DNA from: Plazaster borealis
Taxonomy: Eukaryota; Echinodermata; Asteroidea; Forcipulatida; Labidiasteridae
DNA: 64,000 nt
Assembly: GCA_021014325.1 (NCBI GenBank)
Contig: CM037472.1
Location: forward strand, 17,345,063 to 17,409,062
Direction: 5' to 3'
Shown here: positions 1-10,541 of the stretch, one piece after another
How the letters are laid out: the number at the start of each line of letters is the position of its first letter
Position numbering within the stretch: the stretch's first letter is position 1
Made by a program: the position numbers and the translations under genes
Notes under the pieces: model-generated
What the model was told of the DNA's origin: nothing
The model's input: the letters and a program-made list of their open reading frames with translations, nothing else
The model's database searches: none

Positions 1-3000
1 TACTATAGGGCTATATAATATAAAAATGAATGCGGATTGCGTAAGGGCATTATATTATGGTCTTTTGGAAATGTACGTGTAAATAAATCTTTGTAAAGAT
101 GATCTAGTCTTCTGAGTCTGACCCTTTTATTCTTGTAAGTATGCCTGCCATGCCCCATACTACCATCCATAGCCATTGAAAACAAAAAATGCAATTTAAC
201 GTTGGTCCACAATCTATAAATGTTTATACAAAATAACAAAACTTTATTATAATTCGTTTCCATTGAGCGTTATGCACGTATCAGTTGTAGTTTCGGCCCT
301 GGGGGACCTGGAAGAAGTAGCCGGGAAATAGACAGGGTAGTCAGGTAGTGCAACAAACTATGCCCCGCTAGCCGGAATAGCGGATACTTGGCTTGGCAAA
401 GGTTGTACAATTTTGTTGCCCGGCAGTCCGCACCCTTTTCCTTCCCACAGTGCAATAGCGACCATTGTGCAAAATCAACCAGGCATTATTTGCGATAAAA
501 CTTATTTAACATCCCCTGGCTATGTCCCCACTGCTGCTAGTCCTAGTCCTATGACCATGACTCCTAGGTTCCCTCTGGCGCCAGGACTTCAACAATTGAT
601 GTGTGCATTAATGACTCACTGGACTGGACTGGTGTGGTCAGGTGGTGTAGACTGTAGTTTTAAGTTACAGATTGATTGCAGAATCCAGATCAATGATAAA
701 GTATTTGAAAACTTTGTCGTGTGTCACTATCAATTATCAAAATATTTGATGTCGACTGTCAAGACTCAAGTCAATCCTTTCGGTCAGGCTTTTATATTTT
801 CATTTAAAAATTTAATGAAAAATTTCCATGATCAACATCATGAATGAACATGATGAATGTCTGACTCTGACCATGGAGGAAGGAAATACAGTGGAACAAA
901 CAAAAAACAACATAACTAGCAATAGCATCTGTGTACATAGATAGGCAAACAGTCACGACGAACACACTGCATGATGATTTATTTATTTGCTTCGATTGAG
1001 TTCGAACGTTTGCAGACATTTTTAAAACAGTGATGATCTGATCAGCTGTTTATAGATGAAAACATTTGAGACAATGTCACTTTATGTTTTATTCAAACAA
1101 ACATATATCTTATGTTGAAATCAAAACAGTTGGTGAGATCTTAGGCAAATTTATGTAACTTACTCAGTTGGTTTAAGAAACTTAAACGATCACGGCACAC
1201 CGCTAATGTCACTTCCGTTTACACGTTATTACACTGCTTTAAAAACGGCGCACAAAGGAAAGAATTATTTTACGCTGCGCTGATTGGTCAATGGTGGAGT
1301 CTTTTTCAATATGTAAACATTTTAAACTCATTTATGATATTATCAAAACAAATTCGTAAATAATATGGTAGTTAAAAATGTATACTGTTTGTTTTCGATT
1401 TTACGTATTGATTTTAAATATTCATTGTATTTTTAAAGTACAATTAAAAAAATTGAAAACAGTAACTGTTCGTGATCACTAAGATAATCACAAGGTGGCG
1501 CTATACACACTAACGTCAAATAAAAACGACTATCCGTACGGCTAGATCGTCCACAAGCAACACCCTTGGCAACAGTCGTAGCTGTAGCCGTTGCCGCCAA
1601 TTTTTGGATAAGGCCCTCCATGATATAATGGAGATCATCTCCATTACTTTTATTTTGATAATCAATGCGTCGAAACCTGGATATTTTCGAAACAGCGCAC
1701 CGGAATTATCAAGCTTCCAGTTTTGTTGTGTTTTCTCTGGGCCTGAAAACCTGTGTTTCGCAAAGATCCTCTTTTTCAAAGGGAAACCTGGATATTTTCG
1801 AAACGGCAAACCTGAATCACCCGAGCTTACAGTTTTTTTAGAGAGTCTGAAAACACGAGTTTCGCAAACGCCTTTATTTTTCCCCATAATACAAAATGTT
1901 TGGAGATTTTCGTAACTGTAGGCCTACACCGAAATTAAGTTGTTAAATATCAACATTGGATTGCTGATTTATACATCATGTCTGAAATATATTAATAATA
2001 CATTCATTCGCGCCTCTAGTTTTCAACAAACACGTCATGCAACATCAACACTATATGAAAGTTATCAAGAATTCACGTTGTCGAACCCATTTGGGGGAGG
2101 GGGCGTGGTGGTTGTGCAGGTCCCGTTCACACTGATGCTAATCTTCCTGGATACCTGTTTGTGGCCATTTTATTTACACTTTGATATTATGTGATGAGAT
2201 TTTAACACTGAAAATAATCGATACTTCTATTAATATGTTGATAATTTTCATGTTGATAATTTGGATGTTGATATGTAGCTGATATATCATGACAACCTTC
2301 GCCGTCAAAAAAATGGTATAAAGTGACAGCAGACGCGAAAAAGTCCAACAAAAACTTCCTGGCGTCCATGCATCCAGCTCGATTCCTGCCCATACTGCAG
2401 GAGGGGTAGTGAGAGTTTTTATATCTTTGAAAATTTGTTTAAATCTTGAAAACAAATTTTTACAGAGGGGTTATGGGATAAACATAGTAACAAGTGGCAT
2501 ATCTGGGGGAAACAGGGAAATAAAAATGTTTTTCCTTATTAGCCCCGCACTCTTGAAATTGGGCATGGCTTGCCCATAGCGGCCGCAAACGGCCGCAAGA
2601 TTTGACCTACTTTAAAGTAGTAAGTAAAGGTAGAAAGTAAAGGTCGTGGCCGAAAATGAAAATTTCAGATGTCATAGTATCACAATTTATAAAAAAACAA
2701 AACAAATTTTCTGTTTTATATTCAGCTAAATTATATTGTTTTTGTTTACGTTTTGATTGAACAAATTGATTTTAAAAAAAATAACAGTAGGCCTTTTGGT
2801 GATGTCTGCGCGTATGGCGGTGTCTAAAGGCATGGAGGTAGAATTAGAGGTACAACCGTCCGGTGGGATTCAATTATGTTTAAATTGTTGTCACAATCAC
2901 AATAATCTGGAGGTAAAACAATTTCAATATATAACCTGGTGAATTCATTCGCACCGTGAGCACGGAAGACGGAAATTACGAGTCGAGTCAGAAAACGAGC

Positions 3001-4963
3001 TGGGAAGTACCACACATTGTTAATCCGTCTGATAAGTGGTTCCCGTAATGGTGACATTGCTGAAATTCCTCAAAATCTATCATCATCGGCTCGTGTGCGG
3101 AGGAATACACCTGTAGCTCCGATTACAAAAGCTTATGTGAGCGGCAAGACAAATCTCAACGGTAAATCTGCTAAGATCCTTCATATTCTTCACAAAATTA
3201 TTCATTGATTCGCCCGATGGTTTAAAGGAAGTTATTTCAACCGATTGCCCCCATCAGTGAGATGAATTAGTTCCGGCGGAAGTAGACTATTTTTGTGTGC
3301 GAAACGGTCTGAAGGTAATCAAACGTGTAGTCAGTACAGTGTGCACGCTTTGCATGCGTATGTCGTGCATTGTATGTGTACCGTAATTTGTCCATACCAT
3401 CCAGCCAGCGATACACATAACACTGTACATCACAGCAGAAAAAAGGCACGGGAGCTTGCACTCAATACATGCAATAACGACGTACACACAGACGCTCACA
3501 CACCGGCAAAACGAGAGGGGCATCAGGCGATCGTCGAGTGTTACCGTGGTACCAGGGCGTGTGGAATCCGAAAAATGGTGGTTAGTTCCGTACTACTAGC
3601 AGTAGCGTACAGTACCTGTGGATTTTATCACATTTCTGTAATTCGCGTGAGTGAATGCTAAGGAGGTGATTATTATTATTAGCCGTATAAAATAAATTAG
3701 CAAATCGTGGTTTTACATTGATGTCATCTCAGTTTGGATGTTGTATTGTCATTCTTTTTTTTTCGGGAAAACCGGACGTTCGGTCAACAACAACAATGGG
3801 AAATTAACTGATTTCACTTTTTTGGTACGGTAATTGTGGTTTCTGTTTATCTTCAAGCATGTCCAAAGAGTTTGTCATTATTCAAGTACATGTAGGATGT
3901 AGTTAGTGCTGTCTGCCTGGAATATCATCCCGCTTCTCTTGAATGAAAAGGAAGAACAATGTTATTGTTTTGATGGGTTTGCTGAGTTCTTACTATAGAT
4001 GTATGGACGGATCGTATGGACTACCAGATCCACCATTAAGGAATACAATTGAATTGGGGATGTCGTCCTCCAAAAGTCCAGTTTCCCTAAAAACCTTTTG
4101 AAGAGATCCTTCACATTTCAGAGGATACACATGGGATTTGGATCAATGTATGTTTTCTTCCTGACAGTGGTGGAATTTAACGGGCAGTTTTCATCTTCCC
4201 TTTCTTTGATTAATTAATGCTCAGTCAGTGGTAAAAACTAAAAGCAAATTATAGAGGTAAAAGATGCTGAATCCATTTGCCACTTTTTCCACTCATTATG
4301 AACAATCACGGAACAAAGTAGTATCTTATTTACCCAAATAAGGTTACACTACTTTAACTGAAACTGAAAAAGTAATGGGTGTATACAGCATATTTTCCGC
4401 TAGGTGTTTTGGTGATTTATTGTTGGGCCATTAAACTCAACACCTGAAGAGTCCGGTGGTCTTGTGTTTTTCAACCGAATAACAATACCTCACTGTGTAA
4501 TATCTTAAACAAAAACAATTACGTTCAAATGTTCACTTTGGGTGTGATAAATACCTTTAAATTTTGTTGAGTATTACGAACTATACTTTTGTACGAAGAG
4601 ATAAATCTTCTCTTACAATGTCTTAGTGCTTGTTCAATTAAATAAAAGCAGTATGCATGTTAAACTGTGTCAGCAAGTTTTGTTTCTAATTCTATTGAAT
4701 CTGGTCTTGTACACAAATTTCTGGACAGTAAATATTTTGACCTGCAAGCCCTTCTGGATTTGTCCGCCAAATTTGAGCCCTGTGTGTACAAGAATTAATT
4801 TTTCAAATGTTGTACACACCCTTTGACTTGTCCATCCATATAAACTAAAGTATAATCCTGATTTCTTTTCCATATGAGGCTGGTCAACATGTTTGATTCT
4901 TGTAGAACTTTGAAGTTGGAACCACCATTTGAAGCATTCAATTCAATTTACTTTTTCTTTCAG
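1..4963. other. Non-coding flank upstream of the PTPN14/21-like gene
   Basis: No exon of a recognisable protein is visible on either strand. The longest open frames (413-847, 3293-3661) have no family resemblance or coding-like composition. A stretch at about 2940-3660 has more CpG dinucleotides than its surroundings and could hold the promoter or a non-coding first exon of the gene that starts at 5153, but no core promoter element was identified. The only clear internal structure is the duplication at 1672-1882. Confidence 0.5.
1672..1882. repeat. Tandem duplication, 111-bp unit, two diverged copies
   Basis: The string GAAACCTGGATATTTTCGAA begins at 1672 and again at 1783, a 111-bp spacing. 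Similarity continues through the CTGAAAAC and GTTTCGCAAA landmarks in each copy. The unit is a multiple of three and stays open in one frame, but the resulting peptide resembles nothing I know, so I treat it as a non-coding duplication. Confidence 0.75.
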
Positions 4964-5152
4964 GTGTTTGAAAAGGATCACACAAAAATGTAGGAGTGCA
5001 CACTTAATGGAATTATACACGCCATATCCACACCTTTGTGCATCGCAACATGGTTCTCCAAACTGAGTAGATTTTGAAGGAAACAGTCTGATACAAAGTG
5101 AAAGGTATCACATTTTGGCTGTATTCCTCGTTCAGGAGGACATTCGGTCAAA
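4964..5152 (+). promoter_or_regulatory. 5' untranslated part of first coding exon, with three short upstream ORFs
   Basis: A pyrimidine-rich tract ending in CAG at 4961-4963 is a good 3' splice site, so the transcribed exon probably begins at 4964. Before the main start at 5153 there are three upstream ATGs. The first is a minimal start-stop (ATG then TAG, 4988-4993). The second frame is 5007-5066 (19 codons plus stop). The third is 5050-5070 (6 codons plus stop), overlapping the second. None is in frame with the main ORF. Such uORFs commonly reduce translation; that is general knowledge, not shown here. The acceptor implies at least one further upstream non-coding exon that I could not place. 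Confidence 0.5.
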
Positions 5153-5326
5153 ATGCCTTTTGGATTACGTTTGAAGAAGACTCGCCGGTATAACGTGACG
5201 GGCAAAAACTCCTATGTTGCCCGTATACAGCTGCTGGATAATACACTGCTTGAGTTGACGCTCACACCAGAGAGTCTGGGACAAGACTGTTTGGATACTA
5301 TTGCACAACGTTTACAACTTGAAGAG
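5153..5326 (+). CDS. PTPN14/PTPN21: PTPN14/PTPN21 (Pez)-like FERM phosphatase, coding exon 1
   Basis: Encodes residues 1-58, starting MPFGLRLKKTRRYNV and ending LQLEE before a GTAGGT donor at 5327 (phase 0). The N-terminus has the pattern of vertebrate PTPN14 and PTPN21: PFGLKL, a basic TRRY stretch, then the first beta strands of the FERM F1 (ubiquitin-like) lobe, VARIQLLDN, and the G-Q-x-C/S-L-x-x-x-A-Q-R-L-x-L helix. PTPN14, PTPN21 and fly Pez are cytosolic non-receptor tyrosine phosphatases with an N-terminal FERM domain and a C-terminal PTP domain, linked to junctions, actin and Hippo/YAP control. The ATG has A at -3 and is the first in this frame in the exon. The vertebrate pair arose by duplication, so a single invertebrate orthologue is expected; I cannot say which paralogue it is nearer to. 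Confidence 0.88.
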
Positions 5327-7584
5327 GTAGGTTTCCAACCCCTACCTTGTCTACTTAGTATTTTTACATGGAAGTTTCTTGGGTCCCTTATATCCAACAA
5401 AAAGGAACCTACATTGTATTTATTGCCTTCATGTCATGATGTACAGCAATAATCCATCAAAATATGCCGTGGAATTTTGATGCTGGTTTGAGGAATAATT
5501 TTGTAGGTTCTGAACTGTACTTTGACACTGATTTAACAATTTGAACAAAAATAACCCACCCTGTAACAATTAAGTGACAAATCTGCTGGCATGGCATAGA
5601 GAATGGCCTGAATGGCACTTGGGTTTATGATGTAAACAGTATTAACTGAAACATGAAATATCGAGCATGAAATGGTCGAACAAATCCTACCATGTGTATG
5701 ATGTGTACCGTCGCACTGCATTGAGAATGATACACGTGTATCGGTCTCTTACCTTCAAACCTTTTCTGATTTAGGAATTCACTCAGGAATTTAAGAAGTT
5801 CAGCACTACTTGCAACACATGTGAGCATCTGATGACAGCAATCATTTAAGATGTTTTCCCATAACGCATAATGCTCTGTCATCATGAACAAAATCTGGTC
5901 CCCAAATAAACACATTTGTAGGGTTCAGTACACCCCAATACAGTCAAAAGTAGAGTTTCCAGCCCATTGTTGTTGTGTTATTCATGTTAACTCTGGAAAG
6001 CAGTCTCAAATTTCCTGAAACTATTTATTTGGAATTTGTCCCACTGCTTTGGCACTTTGCAAAGTACATAGAGTGGTGCACCAACATCTTTATAATATTG
6101 AAACGGCTAAAAAAGTTGAGTGCTACCCTGACCTTGTCAAACCTGTTGATGTGACCATTCTGTCACAAGTAACCACAATCAATTCTCAGAGGTCTTCAGA
6201 ATCTGTAACAAATTAGTTCTTCACAAAAAGTTCATCTAAATTTCCATAATAGTGCACTTTAAATTTGTTTGTGGGGCGGGGGAGGTAAACCAGAGGTGTG
6301 CTTGTAAATCAGAAACGCAAACATAGACAATACAGCTAAACTAACTAACGTTTTTAGGCTTCTCCATTTGCTTCCCAAGTCAATTTTCACTGGGAAAAGT
6401 CCCGTTTGCTTTTTATCCTAAATTGCACAATCCCTTTTTGGTTGTACTGTACGCATCTCTTGTATTTAAGAAGACCACTAGAGGATGTGGAAACGCTGAA
6501 ATTCCCTCTGCAGTATGTCATGTCTGGCTAGCTAGGCAGGAGGTACAGTTCATCTGAGGTCGTGTCTGTAAGGATTTACAGTCTCAATAATAATGCGGCT
6601 ATAAATTTGCAAACTTGGGTTTGCTGAGTCATTATGGTTTCTACATACCTACAGCACCTTAAGTTCCTCCTTCAGACGTAACATTCCTCCTTGTAACTAA
6701 AATAAATTAGGCATGTAAAGGTGTGCGGTGTGACATCACAACTTTGTGTAAAAGGTTTTCCTGATCCTGTATCTGATGCATGTTCCTGACAATTGGAAGT
6801 AAGTTGGGTTGGACTTTGTGTTCTAATTGGCCGTGACTATCCACACATGATAAATTGTGTGGGGCCACTGGGGTGTTGGGTTTTGGGGGGTTTTGGAGGG
6901 GAGGAACAAGATTATAAATATTATTTAAATGTACAACTATGACAGTCACTTTGAGATATCAAATTGATTTGTTGACAGTCTCCAGTTGGTTTTTTTGGCT
7001 TAGCACATAAGTAAAACATCAGTCAGTTGGAGCATGGAGGTAGACACACAAAGGTTTTTTAATTAGATCCACCCATCACTGGCCAGTGGACCGTAACACT
7101 TTCTTGAATGCGCAGGGGAAAAAAATTGAATTTTAATTGCTAAGGTGAAAGCCAGAACCATGTATTGGGGACATGTGCATAAAGTTTGTTGTCAAATTGA
7201 AAATGTGAATAAGTTTTTAACCATTTTCTGTTTCAGAATTAGACAACTGACAATTAGGCCTATTATACTGATGCACATGATTCGCAGAAACAATTACATG
7301 TACATTGTAAGCAGATGAAAGAGTTCATGATTTGACTTCCATGTAAGGCAATAAAAGACAACACGTAGGTGACACGGAGACGAGAACAGATTTGGCAGAT
7401 TCCCAGTTCAGTCATTCATCATCCGCTACTTTGACATTCAGTGAATATGCTAGAAACCTGAATGTCAAAGCATCTAATGTCTGGTGCTACATCATACATA
7501 ATGTATGCAGTGAATGTATACATAGCATATCTAAGAGGCTTGAATTTCACCAGAAAAGCACCCTGGCAATGTGTGTCCGGCTGA

Positions 7585-7848
7585 AGATCTAGTGTTTTCT
7601 TTTGGGTTTTCCAAGAAGCAATTGAGAGTCATGTTTTAAAAGATGAAGACAAAGAAGCAATTTCAGATGGAATTGTTGTTATATTGTACCACCTGACACC
7701 TCATCATATTATGATGCTTCCAAAAGACATTCTTACTGATCTATATATGAGATTACACTCTCTGGGAATCCCTCAGGTACTCAAAGATTGTACAAGATGT
7801 CCACAGCTGCTCTTCAACAGAGGAGCTAACCTACAGATGAAATTCTAG
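7585..7848 (+). pseudogene. Unrecognised coding-like fragment inside intron 1
   Basis: An open frame without an obvious start runs for 87 sense codons between a TGA at 7582 and a TAG at 7846. Its middle reads like real protein, for example KDEDKEAISDGIVVILYHL followed by MMLPKDILTDLYMRLHSLG, with an alternating leucine-rich helical character. Possible splice borders exist (acceptor AAG before 7615, donor CAG-GTACTC after 7773), so it could be one exon of a nested gene, or the remnant of a retrocopy. I do not recognise the family and assign no function. Confidence 0.3.
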
Positions 7849-8350
7849 CCCTGTTGCCAATGGTGCATGAAGTACACTTTTTTTTAACAATATCTACATC
7901 ATAATGTAAAAACCAGCACCATTCCAGTCTGGTCTCTGTTTGTGTTTTTATTGTGACCTCAGCTGACACCTGATGGCCAACTCATACAAACATCCTGTCA
8001 AGATGTACATGTAGGAGTTTTACAAAAATGGATGGTGATTGGCTGAGGAGTGAAAGTGGAGGAGTCTTCTCTCGGTTGGAACATTGACATTGTGCTCCTT
8101 GGCTCTGTCAGATCATAGAGCAAGGGTCAGATCATAGAGAAAGCAGATAGAGTGACTGGCATGGAGACACAACAATTCTCATAATTTCCCCAATGGAAAA
8201 TTTGTGGTGCCGAAATTATCATTTATGCTAACTGGATTTCAAAGCTGTGTCACGTCTTTCTAGGGAAAAAAAACACCGTGTGTCTTGTATGTATTGACTG
8301 ATGTTCAAATGGAAAAATTTATGAGAGTTTAGTTAAATTTTGGTGACTGC

Positions 8351-8475
8351 TCTATATTCCGACACCCCTATGTTCCGATAACCCCCTCGTGATTAACATG
8401 TTAGGGTTAGGGTTAGGAGTAGGAAAATACACCAGGGTGTTGGAACATAGGGGTGTCAGAACATAGGGGTGTAAC
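8351..8475. repeat. Inverted repeat with telomere-like TTAGGG core
   Basis: The left side holds CCGACACCCCTATGTTCCGA and the right side holds its approximate reverse complement twice (GGAACATAGGGGTGTC, then AGAACATAGGGGTGT). Between them lies TTAGGGTTAGGGTTAGG, about three units of the metazoan telomere repeat. It looks like a small dispersed element and not a chromosome end. Confidence 0.7.
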
Positions 8476-9344
8476 CCTTTATACTAGTTCTTATGAGGAC
8501 ACACAAGTAATAACTAATAACCACTTTTTGAAAAAGTGTTGGCTCTGAGAAGAGCCAATTAGATGGTTCTCAATGTATCTAATAACCTGTTCTAGTCATA
8601 ACCAATTAGCTCTTTAGAGCCAGCGATCACTACATTGTGTACAAGAACTAATGTACCAGTAATTTCACCATGCAAAAACCTCATTTCTTACATTCTTGGA
8701 TGATTTTAAATAATAGGCCTACATACAACATTTTTTCTTTTGAACAAGCATTCAAAGCCTGTTTAAGGTACACATAGTTGTGGTTTTAACACTTTGAAAA
8801 GCAGTGCCAAATTCCTGTCATAGTGACATTGACCCAAGCTTGACCAGGTCCAGTACAGCAACATTTCTGGCATAACTTTACAGGTTGAATTGGGTGACCT
8901 TGCCCCAACACTCACACACATCATCCCTATACCAAATATGATTTGCGAGCCAGCCCTCCTAAATCTTGTCTGCTGGTATTCACCTGTGGTTGGTTTTTTG
9001 TTTATTCGTGAAACAAAGTAGTAGATTTTATCATGTGCCAGCATGCGTAGGGCTAGGGGTCATAATTTTATCTAGAGAAAATATGTGCATACATTGAAAT
9101 GGACACGTATGTGAGAAATTGGACTTGGTATTGTTTTGTTAAGTAAAAATATACATACTTTTAAATGATTAGTAACATGTTCACTATGTAAATCACAGCA
9201 TGGATGTTTTTTTTTATTGTGCACAACCTCATATGTAACAAATGATTTATATTTAGAGTAGGCTATACTTTTGTACTAGTTGTTCTCATTTCAATGTTTT
9301 ATAAAACTGTGTCATTATTATTTAGAGGACCATCCACCAACATA

Positions 9345-9450
9345 GGGCTGGTTAGCTCAGTAGGTAGAGCACTCCTACAATTGGAAAGGTTGCAGGGTCG
9401 CGTCGGACGTCAGCAAATTTTTCTTTGCTCCTTGTTAATTAATTATTAAA
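9345..9450 (+). repeat. tRNA-derived SINE-like sequence
   Basis: Begins GGGCTGGTTAGCTCAGTAGG, a good match to a tRNA 5' end with an A box (TAGCTCAGTAGGTAGAGCA). The T-arm/B-box region (GCAGGGTCGCGTCGGACGTC) is degenerate, the acceptor stem does not close, and a T-rich tail follows. This fits a retroposed tRNA-like SINE head, not a working tRNA gene. Confidence 0.55.
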
Positions 9451-9655
9451 ATATCTGTAGTCTAATGAGATTTCAGTTAATAAAAATACTGCACATTGTA
9501 CCAGCATCTTGACCAAGTGATGTCAGATGTAGGTTTAACATAAAGAGTGGCTAATATATTGAGATCATGTTCTTTGTGATGGCACTGATGGAATGTTCAT
9601 TTTATTGATTGTTCATTTTTCCTTTCTGTACTTTTTGGATTCTCCTAACTCATAG

Positions 9656-9825
9656 ACCATGTACTTTGGGCTCCAGTACATCAACAAGGGATACAAGCTG
9701 CGATGGGTAGACCTCGAGAAGCCACTCAAGAAGCAGCTTGAGAAAAACTCCCAGGACCCTATCCTTAGATTCTGTGTCATGCTCTATGCTTCCAATGTTC
9801 AGCAGCTCAGACAGGAGATCACAAG
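9656..9825 (+). CDS. PTPN14/PTPN21: PTPN14/PTPN21-like FERM phosphatase, coding exon 2
   Basis: Encodes residues 59-115, from TMYFGLQYINKGYKLRWVDL to QQLRQEIT plus two bases of the next codon (donor GTGAGA at 9826, phase 2). It contains the diagnostic FERM F1 features YFGL, RWVDLEKPLKKQL and the beta strand FCVMLYASNV. RWVDLEKPLKKQL is nearly identical to the vertebrate PTPN21 segment. The acceptor is a pyrimidine-rich tract ending TAG at 9653-9655. Joining to exon 1 is seamless at LQLEE-TMYFGL, where the family has LELRE-x-x-YFGL. Confidence 0.9.
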
Positions 9826-9940
9826 GTGAGACTGAGAGAGAAACTTTCCAAACACTGGCATTCGGAACAAATCTCTCATACATGTACAAAAGAAATAGTG
9901 GCATCAAATTACTTGTATTTTAATTGTAAAAACAGTAGTT

Positions 9941-10294
9941 TTAAAGGGTATTTGTAACATTGGTTAGAGTAAAAATATAAATGTTCACAGATTCACACAT
10001 AACTTACGTGGTATAAAGATGGTTATGATGGGAAACTTCCTTTGAAATAGTTTTGCTTTAAATGCTATAGTTTTTGAGAAATGAGTAAAACAATTAGTTT
10101 TGATCTCATGAGTCAAGAACTCGATGTTTGGAAACAGTGAAAACACTTAAGGTTTTTCCCCACTTTTTTCTGGTGATTGCAAATGCAATTACCGATTGAG
10201 CTTAAACTTTTACAGGTTTGTTGTTTCATGTATGGGATACACCAAGTGAGGATACTGGTCTTTGACATTTACCAAAAGTATAAACTGCCTTTTA
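9941..10294. mobile_element. TTTAAAGG-ended short inverted-repeat element, diverged copy
   Basis: Starts TTAAAGGGTATTTGTAACAT and ends with the CCTTTTAA complement. The interior carries the family landmarks ATACACCAAGTGAGGATACT and GGTCTTTGACATTTACC. It shares these with the copies at 15351-15737, 17031-17390, 18789-19135, 31094-31472 and 47967-48322. There is no coding capacity, so it is non-autonomous (MITE-like). Confidence 0.65.
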
Positions 10295-10380
10295 AGTCAA
10301 ATTGTTATCTCGATTTGAAACCACAGGCACGAACATTTATTATAAAACAATTTGATTGGATTTTCATTACTTTTCTGATA

Positions 10381-10541
10381 CAGGCCTTGAATAAAACAGA
10401 GGCCATGGCCTTCATTGCCCTTGGTTTTGCCTTTGTGCCCCTTCAAAAGTTTCCCTTAGACTTTTTTAAGATGTTCTAATGAAAGTGCCCTTTGCAAAAT
10501 GAAAATGGCCTTGCCCTCTCAAAGATAACATTCCAGGCCTG
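10381..10541. repeat. CAGGCC-ended dispersed repeat
   Basis: Begins CAGGCCTTGA and ends CCAGGCCTG. It holds repeated GGCCTTGCCC and GTGCCCCTTCAAAA phrases that recur at about 37745-37895 and 54885-54972. The ends are roughly inverted. There is no coding capacity. Confidence 0.5.

Larger units (their letters stand above)
5327..9655 (+). other. Intron 1 of the PTPN14/21-like gene
   Basis: Bounded by a GTAGGT donor and a CATAG acceptor, phase 0. It is mostly featureless AT-rich sequence. Recognisable inclusions are a hairpin at 7429-7470, an 88-codon coding-like stretch at 7585-7848, an inverted repeat with a telomere-like core at 8351-8475 and a tRNA-like sequence at 9345-9410. No missed exon of the host gene is needed, because exons 1 and 2 join directly in the family alignment. 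Confidence 0.75.

Noticed and set aside
413..847. 144-codon plus-strand ORF near the window start
   Set aside because: No family resemblance, mixed composition, no splice or start context; expected by chance at this density of ORFs.
3293..3661. 122-codon plus-strand ORF in the CpG-richer flank
   Set aside because: Cys/His/Thr-rich peptide driven by CA/TG-rich DNA; no domain. More likely untranslated or promoter sequence.
9345..9410. Functional tRNA gene (also 57882-57950)
   Set aside because: A box and, in the second case, B box are fair, but the acceptor stems do not pair and the anticodon arms are not canonical.
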